Of a DNA stretch of 64,000 bases, positions 52,984 to 64,000 are shown piece by piece (the stretch's first letter is position 1; the number at the start of each line of letters is the position of its first letter). Origin of the DNA: Metaphire vulgaris (Eukaryota > Annelida > Clitellata > Crassiclitellata > Megascolecidae); the NCBI GenBank assembly GCA_018105865.1, contig CM030836.1, positions 1,178,001 through 1,242,000 of the forward strand, given 5' to 3'. Under the pieces are notes generated by a model. That model was not told the origin of the DNA and searched no databases. It was given only the letters and a program-made list of their open reading frames with translations. A program made the position numbers and the translations under genes.

Positions 52984-53683
52984 ATAAATCTAGACAAATC
53001 AGGTGGCCACAATAAATCTAGACAACATAACATTTTAAGTAAACGAAATAGATTATGACCTTTCTTGCTTTGCTTGTCAGACTAGTTCTATTTCTGAAGT
53101 TGAACCGAAACTGAAGTTCAAAAGCTAAGAGCGTATCTCCATCAACTTCATTCATCTCGATAAAAAGTGTGACAGTCAAAAAGAGGTCAGCAGCTATTTC
53201 GTATACTTACAATGCCCACTTCTTTCGCAAACTCTGAAAAATTTTGCATCTAAAAATTAGCTTCATCTGCTTACTAGTGATGTGTACAGGTCGTTATCTT
53301 AGATCGATGTTCAATTTGTTCTTCCACAGTTCGGAATATGCGGCTATCCTGAGTAGGAATTTCTGCCCGACTGATGAGCGTTGTTTTTTATGCAAAGAGT
53401 CATCTGTTGCACTGCTATAGGCGACATGTACAGTAGTTAAGGAGATACATGTATTTCTAAACATATTTTCATATTCAGTTCATGAAATCAACTCGGAAGT
53501 ACAATGGCTTTAACCTTTGCCATGGCAAACACAATAATGTCGGTTCTATTAAAACCATACGATGCAATGGCAACCATTTAGGACATTGGAATGTAAAATG
53601 GATTATTTATAATTTATTACGCCAACAAGTTTCGACAGATTCGGACGACAAACATATCAATGGCAGAATACCTAATGTTTCAT

Positions 53684-53871
53684 CAGGGGCGGCGATAGGA
53701 GGATTGGTCCGCGGGTCCGGACCAACCCAGCCTCGGGCAGGGCCTCCCGAACTAAACGTGCAAATCTGCAGAGAAATGTTGAATTTTTTGGGGAGGGGTA
53801 GTCTGAGCCGGGTCCTGGTTGTGTATATTGCATTTGACCCACCCAGCCAACAAAACCCAGCACCGCCCCTG
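53684..53871. mobile_element. 188-bp MITE with CAGGGGCGG ends
   Basis: Ends CAGGGGCGGCG and CACCGCCCCTG are inverted copies. Flanks are GTTTCAT and GTTTTCAT, an 8-bp target duplication with one base lost. Locus A at about 17,425-17,435 has the empty site (AATGTTTTCATGCCC). Confidence 0.85.
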
Positions 53872-54058
53872 GTTTTCATGCGCAGTTTTGGTTGGTCATT
53901 TATGAAGTATTGTCGGCTTTTGTCTCGACAGAGAGCGTGCATAGGCCTATCGGGAAATGCATATAATTCCAGCTTTCAACTATGCTTATTCTTTGTCAAA
54001 ATTCTATTGTTTCCCTTTGCAGCAATGCAGACGGGGAATCGCCATCTATTGTATTTAC

Positions 54059-54136
54059 CTTGGAACCAATATGGGCGGAGTTTGTGATAATGCGTTCCTC
54101 TTCCTCGCTTGGATCAGACTCTGGCGCCCATGGTAA
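54059..54136 (-). CDS. Candidate 26-codon acidic exon, conserved upstream of locus B
   Basis: Paralogue of 17,609-17,686: same 78-nt length, acceptor GACAG and donor GTAAAT. It encodes LPWAPESDPSEEEERIITNS and six more residues. Conservative changes (T/S, D/E, V/T) between the two copies hint at protein-level constraint, but most flanking sequence is also similar. Confidence 0.3.
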
Positions 54137-54449
54137 CTGTCAACTCTGCTGTCGTGCTACCTGTCGCACTTTGTCTGATCTAGTTTGCCGTCCTACTTCG
54201 AAGAGATATTACATCCATTGATTACTAACTTTCAGAAAGTGACAATTCTTGTCTGAAGGCAATGGAAAGGGGAGAGTGGTAATTTCTCCAGTTGTCTGTC
54301 TCTCAAATTTCAGGTCTGGAAATGAACCAGATGTTTCAATTTGCAAAAAAATTCTAGAAATTTCAAAAATTAATCGATAGGCCTAATATTTTTTTAAATA
54401 TTCAGCACATAATAAACACAATGATTTCTCTGGAATAACATATATTCTT

Positions 54450-54730
54450 TGGTGACATCACCAGAAGACAAGAAAAAGAATGCATTTTTAGTACGTTATG
54501 GTCCTATTGAATAGTATTTATATTTATTATGATGTGACGTAACATTTCTGGAAATCTCTCGATCCGTCGTCACACATCGTCACTAATGTTTGAACCTCCT
54601 CCCACCTAAGTGCGTGATGTCATTTATGAACGACCCCTGATCACTCTAACACAGCTTTCTGGTCACTTAAATGGCGATTGTCTGTTGTGTTTTTGTCTTT
54701 TTCTTGTCTTCTGGTGAAACCAAACCTATG
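54450..54730. repeat. Small inverted-repeat element around the left arm
   Basis: TCACCAGAAGACAAGAAAAA near 54,459 is the inverted copy of TTTTTCTTGTCTTCTGGTGA near 54,698. TATTGAATAGTATT occurs directly beside both, at 54,506 and 54,734. This suggests a MITE whose interior supplies the left arm of the larger inverted repeat. Confidence 0.5.
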
Positions 54731-55629
54731 ATGCCTTATTGAATAGTATTAATACATAGTATTTGGCGAAGTCGATTTACAGTTAAAAGTCGCTTCTAGA
54801 ATACTTAGATAACAGTCGTTTTAATAAAATATGACAATATTGTGTGTGGTTTTTAGGAGGAAATGAACTTGAAGACATTGGTTTCGCTATCTGTGTTGAT
54901 CGGAATCACAGTTTCCTGTCAAAATTTTATGTTTTGCTTTTTTTAATTTCCTTCCTCCTTTCTCTCAGCGTGCCAATTAGTGTAGCGTTGTTGTTTCCAG
55001 AGGCGGTGCCATAAGTCTTTTTCCTGCGTCCGCTTCCATGCTGTGGAGAGGCCAATGTTCCTGTCCACGTTGTCCAGGGCCTACCCACCGGCCTTTTCCA
55101 GGTCTTTGGCAGCCCGTGAATGACGGCATCGATGATTCGGGCATGGTCCTGACATGGATCGGCTCTAGCGACGTGTCCAAAGCACTGCAGTCTCCTGCTG
55201 CAGATCCTGTAAACATGGTTCACTACCATTTGAATTTGAAAATAAACCAAAATAAATCATGAATTAATTATTTTTCACTGCGCAGACCAATGCTAGAAAG
55301 TAAGCGACTACGATGACAACCGGAAGAATTGATTCTGAACCAACTTAAATTCAGACACAAAGCGGACATCGGCCTTAGAAACGGAAACAATGTAGGACTC
55401 TATCGTGGACACAATGTCATAGAGACCCAGAACCACGACTGTTAATTATCGATGACGCACACAACAGACAATCGCCATTTAAGTGACCAGAAAGCTGTGT
55501 TAGAGTGATCAGGGGTCGTTCATAAATGACATCACGCACTTAGGTGGGAGGAGGTTCAAACATTAGTGACGATGTGTGACGACGGATCGAGAGATTTCCA
55601 GAAATGTTACGTCACATCATAATAAATAT
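54520..55629. repeat. Perfect 171-bp inverted repeat, 768-bp spacer
   Basis: 54,520-54,690 is, by eye, an exact reverse complement of 55,459-55,629. The arms contain GGGGTCGTTCATAAATGACA, the end motif of a DNA-transposon family with a further fragment at about 55,838-55,940. The spacer holds an unrelated RTE fragment. A fold-back transposon, an inverted duplication or an assembly fold-back would all look like this. Confidence 0.85.
54927..55250 (-). mobile_element. RTE-like LINE fragment, minus strand
   Basis: The frame carries CFGHVARADPCQDHARIIDA, then LPKTWKRPVGRPWTTW and a C-terminal basic end. This is a well-known C-terminal pattern of RTE-type proteins. It lies in the spacer of the inverted repeat. 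Confidence 0.75.
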
Positions 55630-56816
55630 TTTTATTAATACTGCAGTGCTGTGTTACCGCAAAATTGAACGTATTTTACACTTATGATTATAATTATACT
55701 TCCTTATTAAAAAGGAATTTGAAAAAGATTGTGAATATTGTTTCAACTATAACAATTATAATGAATACTTTCAAACGAAACATTAATTTTTGACATTGGA
55801 AACATGCAAGATGACGGGAGTGAGCTAACGCGTTGTGACGTCATATTTGAGAGGTTTGACTTTTTCTGACGACGTGTGACGAGGGGAGGGTAAAAAAACT
55901 GCCAAAATCGCGTGACGTCATTTATGGGCGGACCCTTATTCTTACCGCTTTGGGGCTGAGTTCTCAATGCACTAGTGAATAATTGAATTGACAGATATTG
56001 ATATTAGGGAATCTCAATGGCGTTGTATTGTCGTGTTCGAGCGTATGCTGTGTGGCGTCGACTAGAGGGAGTTGACTGCTAATTACTAAGCAACTACAGT
56101 GTAGGATATCTGAAGCAAATTTAACAAACCTATGACTAATTTCAAAAATCTATTATTTTCACATTCTTGGCCTATGCCGCCTACATCTATGCCTTGCTTT
56201 CACTGACGCCACTTCAATAGTTCACTCTAAAATTCTAAATTGTACTACTCCTCTTTGTTCCTTATTCTCTCGCTATTCAAACTGTAAAGTTCAATTAATT
56301 CAAACTGTAAAGTTCAATTAATTCAGAATGCTTTGGCTCAGGCAGTTGAAACGATAAAGGCTTCTGCCGAGAACAAGGGCGGACCCAGAATGCCAACCAA
56401 CTAAAGCCCCGCGTGATTAAGGCGTCGTCTGGCGTCTGGTCGGACGAGGTCTTCAGAGACCGAAGTGCGTCGCACCTCAAAAAGAAAGCAAACGCGGACG
56501 TAGTTTTACACGTTTATTAATAAGGATAAAAAGGTTGAGCTGATTCGCTAATAGACTGACCCTTATCAAGCCGAATGAGACAAAACGGACCGAGCCTAGC
56601 CTACAGGACTACCCTGTCACCCCAGGACCCTCATCTGCCTACCCGCCAGAATGAAAATCAATAGGAGTGGTGGATAGCGGGAATAGGGAGTACGTCGTTA
56701 CTTCATGAACTTTGAACTGGGGTTGGCATATTATCTCAGCCAGCGAACAAGGAAACGGAGAAAGGAATCATGCAAGCCCGACTCTCTGACTTTCATTGGC
56801 AATAAATATCTTTCAT
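55630..56816. other. No supported gene
   Basis: Contains a fragment of the GGGTCNNNCATAAATGACGTCA family (55,838-55,940) and a tandem 24-bp duplication AATTCAAACTGTAAAGTTCA at about 56,275-56,325. Frames are short and unconserved. Confidence 0.45.
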
Positions 56817-57041
56817 CAGTGGCGTAGCCAGGATTTCCACAAGAGGGTTTGGTTTTGGTCATGACCAACTTTGTAAAAAAGAAAAAAAGCTCCTCAACGT
56901 GCCAGCCAAGGGGGTCTCCAACCCCAAAACCAGGTCCAAAAGTAAAAAATGCATGAAAACGCGTTAACAATTTTGTTCGTCAACGACCAAGGGGGTTTAA
57001 CCCCCAACGGGGCCAACCCCCTTTCCTTGGCTACGCCACTG
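56817..57041. mobile_element. 225-bp hAT-type MITE (CAGTGGCGTAGCC family)
   Basis: Ends CAGTGGCGTAGCCAGGAT and TTGGCTACGCCACTG are inverted copies; TCTTTCAT repeats exactly on both sides (56,809-56,816 and 57,042-57,049). Other members are at 63,443 and, partially, 44,502. Confidence 0.92.
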
Positions 57042-57049
57042 TCTTTCAT

Positions 57050-58370
57050 AGCTGCAATTTGGTTCTCTTTGGTAGAGCAAGGGTCATTTCGCAGCAAATT
57101 GTACGGCGCGTCGATTAACCTGGCGAAATAGACATACCTGCCTCCGGTATTATAATCCCTCGAATTCATTCACAGCAGCTACCTGTTACAGCGCATAAAA
57201 TATGTTAGCTTTTCATGCTGCGCTTAGACTGTGTGCAGGTAAAGAGGCTGTGAACACATACAGTAACTCACATAAAGCACTCTGAATGCGAATTCAAGAG
57301 AATGAAGCGTCGGTTCAGAGCAGAATGTGATACACTATTCTGACGGAATAGAACATTAGACGGATTTCAATGAATGAGAAAGAGCGGGAAGCTAACTGTT
57401 TAAATATTCTAACATCGTGGGCCAGCTGATCTTCCGAACAAAATGCCGCAAAATGTGACTAACTGTGCTGAATATATAATCTAACGTTATATATGGTGGG
57501 CCAATAAAAGCGGACCACCCTTGTTTCATTGTAAATATTTTCACAGCCCCTGCATCAAAATACCTAAAATTTGGTGAACTTCTGTGATATCCTGACTCCA
57601 GCCATTTAAGTTATTCTTTCGAATTCAAAAGCGCAGCAGCCACACACACGCACAGCGGACAGCATGCTAGGTGTAGGATGCGTTCATGAGAAATATGAGT
57701 TCTTTACCAGAATTAGTAACAGGTGCAGAAGTGACCAATGCAAGTCTGTCGTACAATTTCTCATAGCCTGTGACTTGTCTGCCAAACTGAAATTCTGCGA
57801 TATTGATTCCCGTCCAGACAGAGCCTGTGTTCTATTGAATTTCTTCGACAGGCGTTCAAGACTCGTTCTACTTGACATCTTGCTCAGAAATTCTGTTAAA
57901 AGTCGTCGAAAACCCCCAAATTCTTCTGACGCAAGCCATTTAATAAGAAATGATCATCGTTCGCCCATTTCATTTAAAAATGCTAAGAATTTACGTTACA
58001 GAAATTGACTCGAAATTAAACAAAGACTCGACTGTGACGCTATCAAAGTAGAAGAGAGTGCGGAAGAAAATGTATGAAAACCTTCAGTTAGTAGCTCATG
58101 TCTTCGATGAATGCGTCATACCTACGCCTAGTCTGGTTCTCGGTAGGTGCCGCCACTGCACTTTGGAATTAGAAAGAACTTAAATGGCGGCATTCAGGAT
58201 ATATTTGTACAGAATACTAAACTCCATGCATTGTGACCCCGGGTTGTGAACATATTAACAATGAAACAGGTTAGTGTTAGTTTTATTGGTCCATCCTATG
58301 TGTTAGCCAATAGAGTGTTTATTGAAATCATGTCTATAGTTGAGTGCGATAAACGCTTCTAGACACAAAA
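57050..58370. other. No supported gene
   Basis: The longest frame (57,664-58,008, 114 codons) is Arg/Ser/Asn-rich without a domain. Nothing else is recognised. Confidence 0.45.
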
Positions 58371-58535
58371 ATGGCTAATACTCAGCACTCAACAGACTCA
58401 AACATTCTAAACCATAGCAACACAGGACCCAATGCGATGGCGAAAAACTGTCGAAAGCGACAAGTACAACACCCTCGGAGCTCGATGGTGGTGATGATGA
58501 TGACGACGACAATGATGATGATGATGATGACTGTA
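58371..58535 (+). mobile_element. RTE-like LINE 3' end with GAT repeats
   Basis: In one frame it reads QDPMRWRKTVESDKYNTLGA followed by RW and then GAT repeats (58,483-58,530). This is the last segment and tail of an RTE element. Confidence 0.6.
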
Positions 58536-58842
58536 ATCTCAAAGTCTCGAATTCTCTCATACGTAGTTTCATTTTAACGATTAATGTGCCAGTAATTAAA
58601 ACGACGATGTTGTGATGCTATTGGCCTATTATCAGATCTTTCGTCTATCACATAACTTGTCTCCTGCTCGATATCTTTCTTTCAATTGCTCGAAAACGTA
58701 ATAACGGGATCGAAATTAAACGTAAGCTTCGTGTCGAAAGGCAGGCGACCATTTTCGAAGTAAAACTTAACACAGTTGAATCTGAACTACCTTTTAAAAA
58801 AACTAATCACATAGTCTCTATGTCTCTATAATAGTCCGCTCC

Positions 58843-59733
58843 CAGACATGGGTCAATTACAATTATAATTGTAATTCAATTGTAATTAATTACATTTTGC
58901 CAATGTAATTGTAATTGTAATTGATCTGTGGAAAGTTCAATTACATGTAATTGTAATTGTCATGTGTGTAATTGTAATTGTAATTGAGCTATTGTAATTG
59001 ATTTACCCAATTACAGGAATGTGAGTTTTATAAGTTCTAATAGCGTATTAGCATGTATGAGCCGATGTCTTGTCAGTCTATGAATGTATGGCAGTGAATA
59101 CATTGAATGGTTAGTGAATTGTCAAAGCACAACGGTTATTGGTAAATGAACTCACTGCTCTGGTCAGTTGCCATGCAAACATTTACTTATTTACTTTTTA
59201 CTGCCTTTCAAATTGGAAGGGAACCAGGCTATCATTTGTCTACTTCCTATGTTCTGCGGCTGCGCTTTTTTGTGAATAAAAGTTTAATGCCAGTGAAGAT
59301 GAGCGTAGATCAAGCAGGAGTAATATGGAATTATTTGAAAAGTCTGATGACTTTAACAATGCTGTTTCCAATGCAAATGTTAAAGTGAAGTGCCGGTTGT
59401 GTGGTGAATTAGTGTCATGCTCGAAAAAGGCTACTTCGAATTTGTTGACTCATTTGCGGGTTTGTGAAACTTTGTGTTACGGTTTTTTAAATAGGCCGTA
59501 GCATATGAATTTGTTGAACTAATTTATGTTAATTATTTTAGACACTTAAGTTTTTTAAAAGAAGCAGAAAGAGGAATGAAAAGTAATTGTAATTGTAATT
59601 GACACGTTTGTAATTGTAATTGTAATTGGTCCCAATGTAATTGGCTGTAATTGTAATTGTAATTGTAATTGACAAAAATCCGTATAATTGTAATGCAATT
59701 GTAATTGCTTAAAACGTAATTGACCCATGTCTG
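58843..59733 (+). mobile_element. 891-bp hAT relic with AATTGTAATT arrays
   Basis: Ends CAGACATGGGTCAATTAC and GTAATTGACCCATGTCTG are perfect inverted copies. The octamer TCCGCTCC flanks exactly (58,835-58,842; 59,734-59,741). Both subterminal regions are dense arrays of TAATTGTAATT. At 59,293-59,461 a frame encodes VKCRLCGELVSCSKKATSNL and LTHL, a BED-type zinc finger, the usual N-terminus of a hAT transposase. The catalytic domain is deleted. Confidence 0.92.
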
Positions 59734-59741
59734 TCCGCTCC

Positions 59742-59995
59742 ACTGATCAGAATAATGTTTATGTCCCCAGATCACGCACTGCTCTTACCCAGCGTCGGGC
59801 TTTTGCAGTGACTGGACCCTCCCTATGGAATGCCTTAAACCCATCCATTCGGGAATCGCTTCTTACTCCCTCGCTCTGCTCAATGCGAAAGCTAAAGTCT
59901 CATTACTTTACCCTGCGACTCCAATGCCAGGAACGCCTCTGAGTAGAAATAGAAGAGGCGCTATACAAATGTCACATTACATTACATGTTTTAAT
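59742..59995 (+). mobile_element. LINE 3' end (CR1/L2-like)
   Basis: The frame reads VPRSRTALTQRRAFAVTGPS, LWNALNPSIRESL and a C-terminal LKSHYFTLRL. This is the conserved end of CR1/L2-type proteins. It is followed by AGAGGCGCTATACAAATGTC and an ACATT repeat tail. The hAT relic at 58,843 is inserted just upstream of it. Confidence 0.75.
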
Positions 59996-60204
59996 ACTTT
60001 TTGAGGTACTACTAAGCGGCGATCGGCAGCAGAGAGAAATTTTTAATTGTATCAAAACCTCTCTTTATGTTGGCTCTTCTTCAATAGTACGTGTATGTCT
60101 CCTTGTTTCCCATCTGATCTCTCGAATGACGTGCTCTCTTTTGTTGATGGAATTTGACTGACACATTCTCAGTATTAGAACTGGGGTTATAGAAGTGCAA
60201 TACA

Positions 60205-61301
<1,097 letters not shown>

Positions 61302-61543
61302 TTAAATGAATGCGTAATGCTGTTTCCACCAATTCCATCCTGTGAAGTTGACCAGATCCCCGTCTGTTGCTCCATGTAGATCAAAGTTCAACTCGCAGAT
61401 GTTCTCAACAGGAAAATTATTAACTGAATCACATCCAACAGCAATTTTGCATTGCAGCACACACTGTGACGATGAGGAAGTGTTGAAGGAAACGCTTCTG
61501 TTAGCATTCAGACGATGATTTTCATGCATTCTCCATATATGTG
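61302..61543 (-). CDS. PAN/Apple-like terminal exon (locus C)
   Basis: The exon starts after an acceptor ACTTTAG at 61,543 in phase 1 and ends at TAA (61,302-61,304): 242 nt, 80 codons including the stop. It encodes SVSFNTSSSSQCVLQCKIAV, VENICELNF and a Trp-rich end GWNWWKQHYAFI. The cysteine pattern (SSQCVLQC..GC..CEL) matches a PAN-like fold as in loci A and B. Joined to the fucolectin exon at 62,201 the frame stays open. Here the PAN domain is C-terminal, unlike in loci A and B. Confidence 0.7.
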
Positions 61544-62200
61544 CTAAAGTATAAAGATGTCATCGCCAGTGAGTAACTGGCAAATGAATATAAATTAATA
61601 TTTGAATGTTTCATGAAATTGCAATATATGACATTTCGATATCGGTTAAAAAATATTCGGACTCTTGGGAAAATGCTGATACTGACATTTTTATATTTCA
61701 AGTCATAATTTAAAAGTAGATGAACATACACTGTAAATAGTGGCCAATCAAATTTCCAGAACTCACAAAATAAACTAAATAAGCAAATTAAACTTGAAAA
61801 TATAAATTACCACATCATTTCACTCCGGTCCCTAGAATGAGGTGATCGCTGAAATTGTATTTAACTTAGATAGAAAGAAAACTTTAAAAAAATATACAGC
61901 ACTGTCGAGCTAAGCCATCATATTCAAAGTCTTGCCCCACGCTATCTCCAACTCTCAAAATTTAATGACGGAAATTATCTAAAATGGATCTCCACAATAC
62001 AATCACGTATAATGCATGCAATTGAACAGCACAAGGGTATGGGGTCATTGTTATTTGAACTGATTGCCATACGTAATCTCAGATCAATACAACCATGGAA
62101 ACGTCATGCCATTCATGTAATCCCAATAAAAATAATATTAAAAGTGTCAGCTGACTGACTTTGAAGCAAATAGGCTAATTGGTACATTGACAAAATTTAC
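61544..62200. other. Intron of locus C
   Basis: No gene seen. ACACTGTAAATAG at 61,729 resembles the CACTGTAAA repeat end, but there is no second end. Confidence 0.5.
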
Positions 62201-62440
62201 TGTTTCCGACTATTCCAGCGTAGACTTCGACTTCACACAAGGTGAGATAATCATAGACCCCGTTACTTGGTTGTTGAATGATAACATATTGACCGGCGCC
62301 TATGTCTGGATCACAATCGAGAGTCATTACTTCACTAGGCCCCGCTGTTGATGGATACTGGCCGCACAGGGGATAGTTTCCTCTCACTGGAGCCGCTGTT
62401 GAGTTTGTCACTCCGACGATGAAATAATCTAAACGCGAAG
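62201..62440 (-). CDS. Fucolectin/F5-8C-like C-terminal exon (locus C)
   Basis: A 240-nt exon with phase 1 at both ends, acceptor CTTGAAAG and donor GTAAAT. It encodes RLDYFIVGVTNS, NYPLCGQYPSTAG, a LDCDPDIGAGQYVIIQQPSN stretch and YLTLCEVEVYAG. CG..., C..., then LTLCEVEVY is the C-terminal signature of the fucolectin/tachylectin-4 (FTP) type of F5/8C domain, which binds fucose in known members. The half that holds the fucose-binding residues would be in an upstream exon beyond 62,440; I did not find it before the window end. Confidence 0.8.
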
Positions 62441-62688
62441 CTTTCAAGGAAAACAATAGAAAATGCCATTACTAGGAAACAATACGACCTGTGCTATTCT
62501 CCATTAGACCCACTTACTGATAGATAGAGAAGTTTTTGAATTCGTCTTTGTTTCGTAGCATTGATTTCATCATCTGCCGATGCATTAATTGATGGAAAGC
62601 ATTTTGAATATAGCTTTTTCATGCTTAGAAATAATTTTCATCCTATGAAACTCTGGTATCTCATTTTAAAAATGCTTTAAACATGTAA
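62441..62688. other. Upstream intron of locus C
   Basis: No gene seen. Confidence 0.4.
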
Positions 62689-63442
62689 GTGTGCGGATGT
62701 ATACAGGTGTACATATATACTGTGCATGGTACACGAATTGGAAAGGCCTACGGAGCTTTTATCAAAATGAAGATTATCTGGAAAAATAAGAACATAACCA
62801 ACCAGGCTAAACTAAAATTATTCCAAACATACGAATTTAGCATTGCATCACTGTATATACACGCGAGACTTCGATTTTAAACAAGACAAATAGCCGCAAT
62901 CTTCACGCATTTGAAATGAAGTGCTACAGAACATCCAAGGAATCGGATGGTTTGACAAGATCAACAACAGAACGGTAAAACAAGAAATATGCATAAAGAA
63001 AGACGCATGGGCGGCTCCAAGTTGGGAATGACTGGGAAAGCGTACCCCCCACCGGGCCACCAAAAATGCGTCGTCAATGGAAGATTATCGTCTAAATGGA
63101 TTAACCTTGATGTATATCCACAAAGATATGGACATATCCATAGACAATGTCATCGACAAATTATTCGCTTCCAGCAATAGAAAACTCGATTTTGCACTAT
63201 GACTTTGTACAACCAGACTAAAATGGCTCTTGCGCATTGTCAATTCGGAACATTATATTTTCTAAATCAAATCTACCCATTTCTTCTTAACCGTTTGCAT
63301 ATAATCTCTTTGACAATTGGCGGGATCTTTCTAAAAATTCATCGCATCGCCCCACCAAGAGTTCTTGGAACCGCCACTGGAAAGACGTCATCCAAACAGT
63401 CACCGAAAGGAGACTCCGACTATTTGGCCATATCCTCAGAAT

Positions 63443-63636
63443 CAGTGGCGTAGCCAGGATATCCGGAAGGGGGTTTGAAAAAAAATTTCGTCGATGACCG
63501 CCAAGGGGGGGGAATTTTCACCCCCAAAATCGCAAAAATCATCTAAAAATAAAAATTGCATGGAAATACATAAAAAAAAATTTTCCGCCGTCCAAGGGGG
63601 GTTTTAATCCCCAACCCCCCCGTGGCTACGCCACTG
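63443..63636. mobile_element. 194-bp hAT-type MITE nested in the RTE relic
   Basis: Ends CAGTGGCGTAGCCAGGAT and GTGGCTACGCCACTG are inverted copies, flanked by exact CTCAGAAT octamers (63,435-63,442; 63,637-63,644). Same family as 56,817-57,041. Confidence 0.92.
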
Positions 63637-63743
63637 CTCAGAATAGATGGCGAAAGTAATGCTCGGAACAATGGAAGGCGAGGAAGACCAGGAGAAGAGG
63701 AAGACCATCAGAGAAAGACCACGAAAAGAATGGATAGACTACA

Positions 63744-63926
63744 GTGGCGTCGCCAGGAATTTTGGGTTGGGCAAAAGGGTCTGGCGTGTCAAATTCCTTA
63801 CCCCCACCCACCCACACCCCTTACACAAAAAACGTTATCACCGGATTTGGCGAATATGATAGGTGGTCTGAGGTCAGGTTGGGGGGGGGGCAGTTGCCAC
63901 ATTTGCCCCCCCCCCGTGGCGACGCT
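63744..63926. mobile_element. Second, related MITE nested in the RTE relic
   Basis: Left end CAGTGGCGTCGCCAGGAA; right end GTGGCGACGCTAATG is an imperfect inverted copy. Octamers ATAGACTA and ATAGCCAA beside it agree at six of eight positions. It differs from the neighbouring family by GTCGCC instead of GTAGCC. Confidence 0.65.
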
Positions 63927-64000
63927 AATGATAGCCAATATTAAAGAATGGCGCAACATGGACATATATGAAGCTCACAAAGCCACACAAAACAGAGACG

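Larger units (their letters stand above)
53320..54250. other. Upstream flank of locus B, duplicated at 14.6-14.9 and 17.3-17.8 kb
   Basis: Homologous to the locus A flank throughout, apart from the locus A hAT insertion and the MITE at 53,684-53,871 here. Contains the candidate 26-codon exon. 52,984-53,319 shows nothing recognisable. Confidence 0.65.
62700..64000 (+). mobile_element. RTE-like LINE relic with nested MITEs
   Basis: The order of RTE landmarks is GKAYGAFIKMKIIWKNKNIT (62,735-62,795), a KQEICIKKDAW-like part, ERRLRLFGHILRI (about 63,405-63,440), ARNNGRRGRPGEE (63,660-63,700) and finally IKEWRNMDIYEAHKATQNRD (63,940-63,999). Two MITEs split it (63,443-63,636; 63,744-63,926). About 63,180-63,400 may be another insertion. 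The element runs off the window edge. Confidence 0.75.

Noticed and set aside
57664..58008. 114-codon frame as a possible gene
   Set aside because: No signal peptide, domain or splice evidence; both strands are open there by chance.

Overview
This window is animal nuclear DNA. It has spliced genes with GT-AG introns, secreted lectin-type domains and many transposable elements, and no bacterial-style operons. The mix of PAN/Apple, C-type lectin (CTLD) and fucolectin-like exons with RTE/CR1-type LINEs, hAT, Tc1, Ty3/gypsy and an R2-like reverse transcriptase suggests a marine invertebrate. I cannot name the phylum from sequence alone.

Host genes: I can support three secreted lectin-type genes, all on the minus strand. 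Locus B (46,333-51,825) gives a four-exon model: signal peptide plus PAN-like domain, a 31-nt micro-exon, and two CTLD exons. Phases match throughout and predict a 268-residue protein with a QPD motif. Locus A (1,326-14,549) is a diverged duplicate. Its PAN exon and first CTLD exon are visible; the last exon lies off the left edge or is lost. Locus C (61,302-62,440) joins a fucolectin (F5/8C-like) C-terminal exon to a terminal PAN-like exon. The duplication of A and B extends upstream to about 17.8 kb and 54.2 kb. Because it does, several transposon insertions in one copy can be read against an empty site in the other.

Mobile DNA, left to right: RTE-like LINE 3' ends (about 2-4 kb); AT-rich simple sequence (4.2-5.5 kb); an unknown coding remnant split by a MITE (8.3-9.6 kb); a 109-bp minisatellite next to an R2-like RT/endonuclease gene (9.8-12.5 kb); an RTE remnant (12.7-13.5 kb); a 2.4-kb hAT (14.9-17.3 kb); a hAT relic at 17.9-30.9 kb hosting a young 12.3-kb Ty3/gypsy element with 2.09-kb LTRs; a moderate repeat (31.9-32.7 kb, second copy 45.2-46.1 kb); a 5'-truncated CR1/L2-like LINE (34.8-37.3 kb) followed by a hAT relic (37.3-38.2 kb); an LTR element without pol (39.6-43.8 kb); Tc1 pieces and two GGTACC-rich LTR-like segments (47.7-53.0 kb); a perfect 171-bp inverted repeat (54.5-55.6 kb); and further MITEs, a hAT relic, an AAT microsatellite and an RTE relic with nested MITEs.

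Three signals stand out. The gypsy element has an ORF that begins inside its LTR, crosses the primer-binding site and carries spaced GAGA-type repeats. The duplicated PAN-CTLD locus provides reciprocal empty sites for insertions. The frameshifts I could resolve in the gypsy pol region and the LINE all look like one-base losses in short homopolymers, which may be assembly error rather than decay. Boundaries, identities and phases were read by eye without alignment software.
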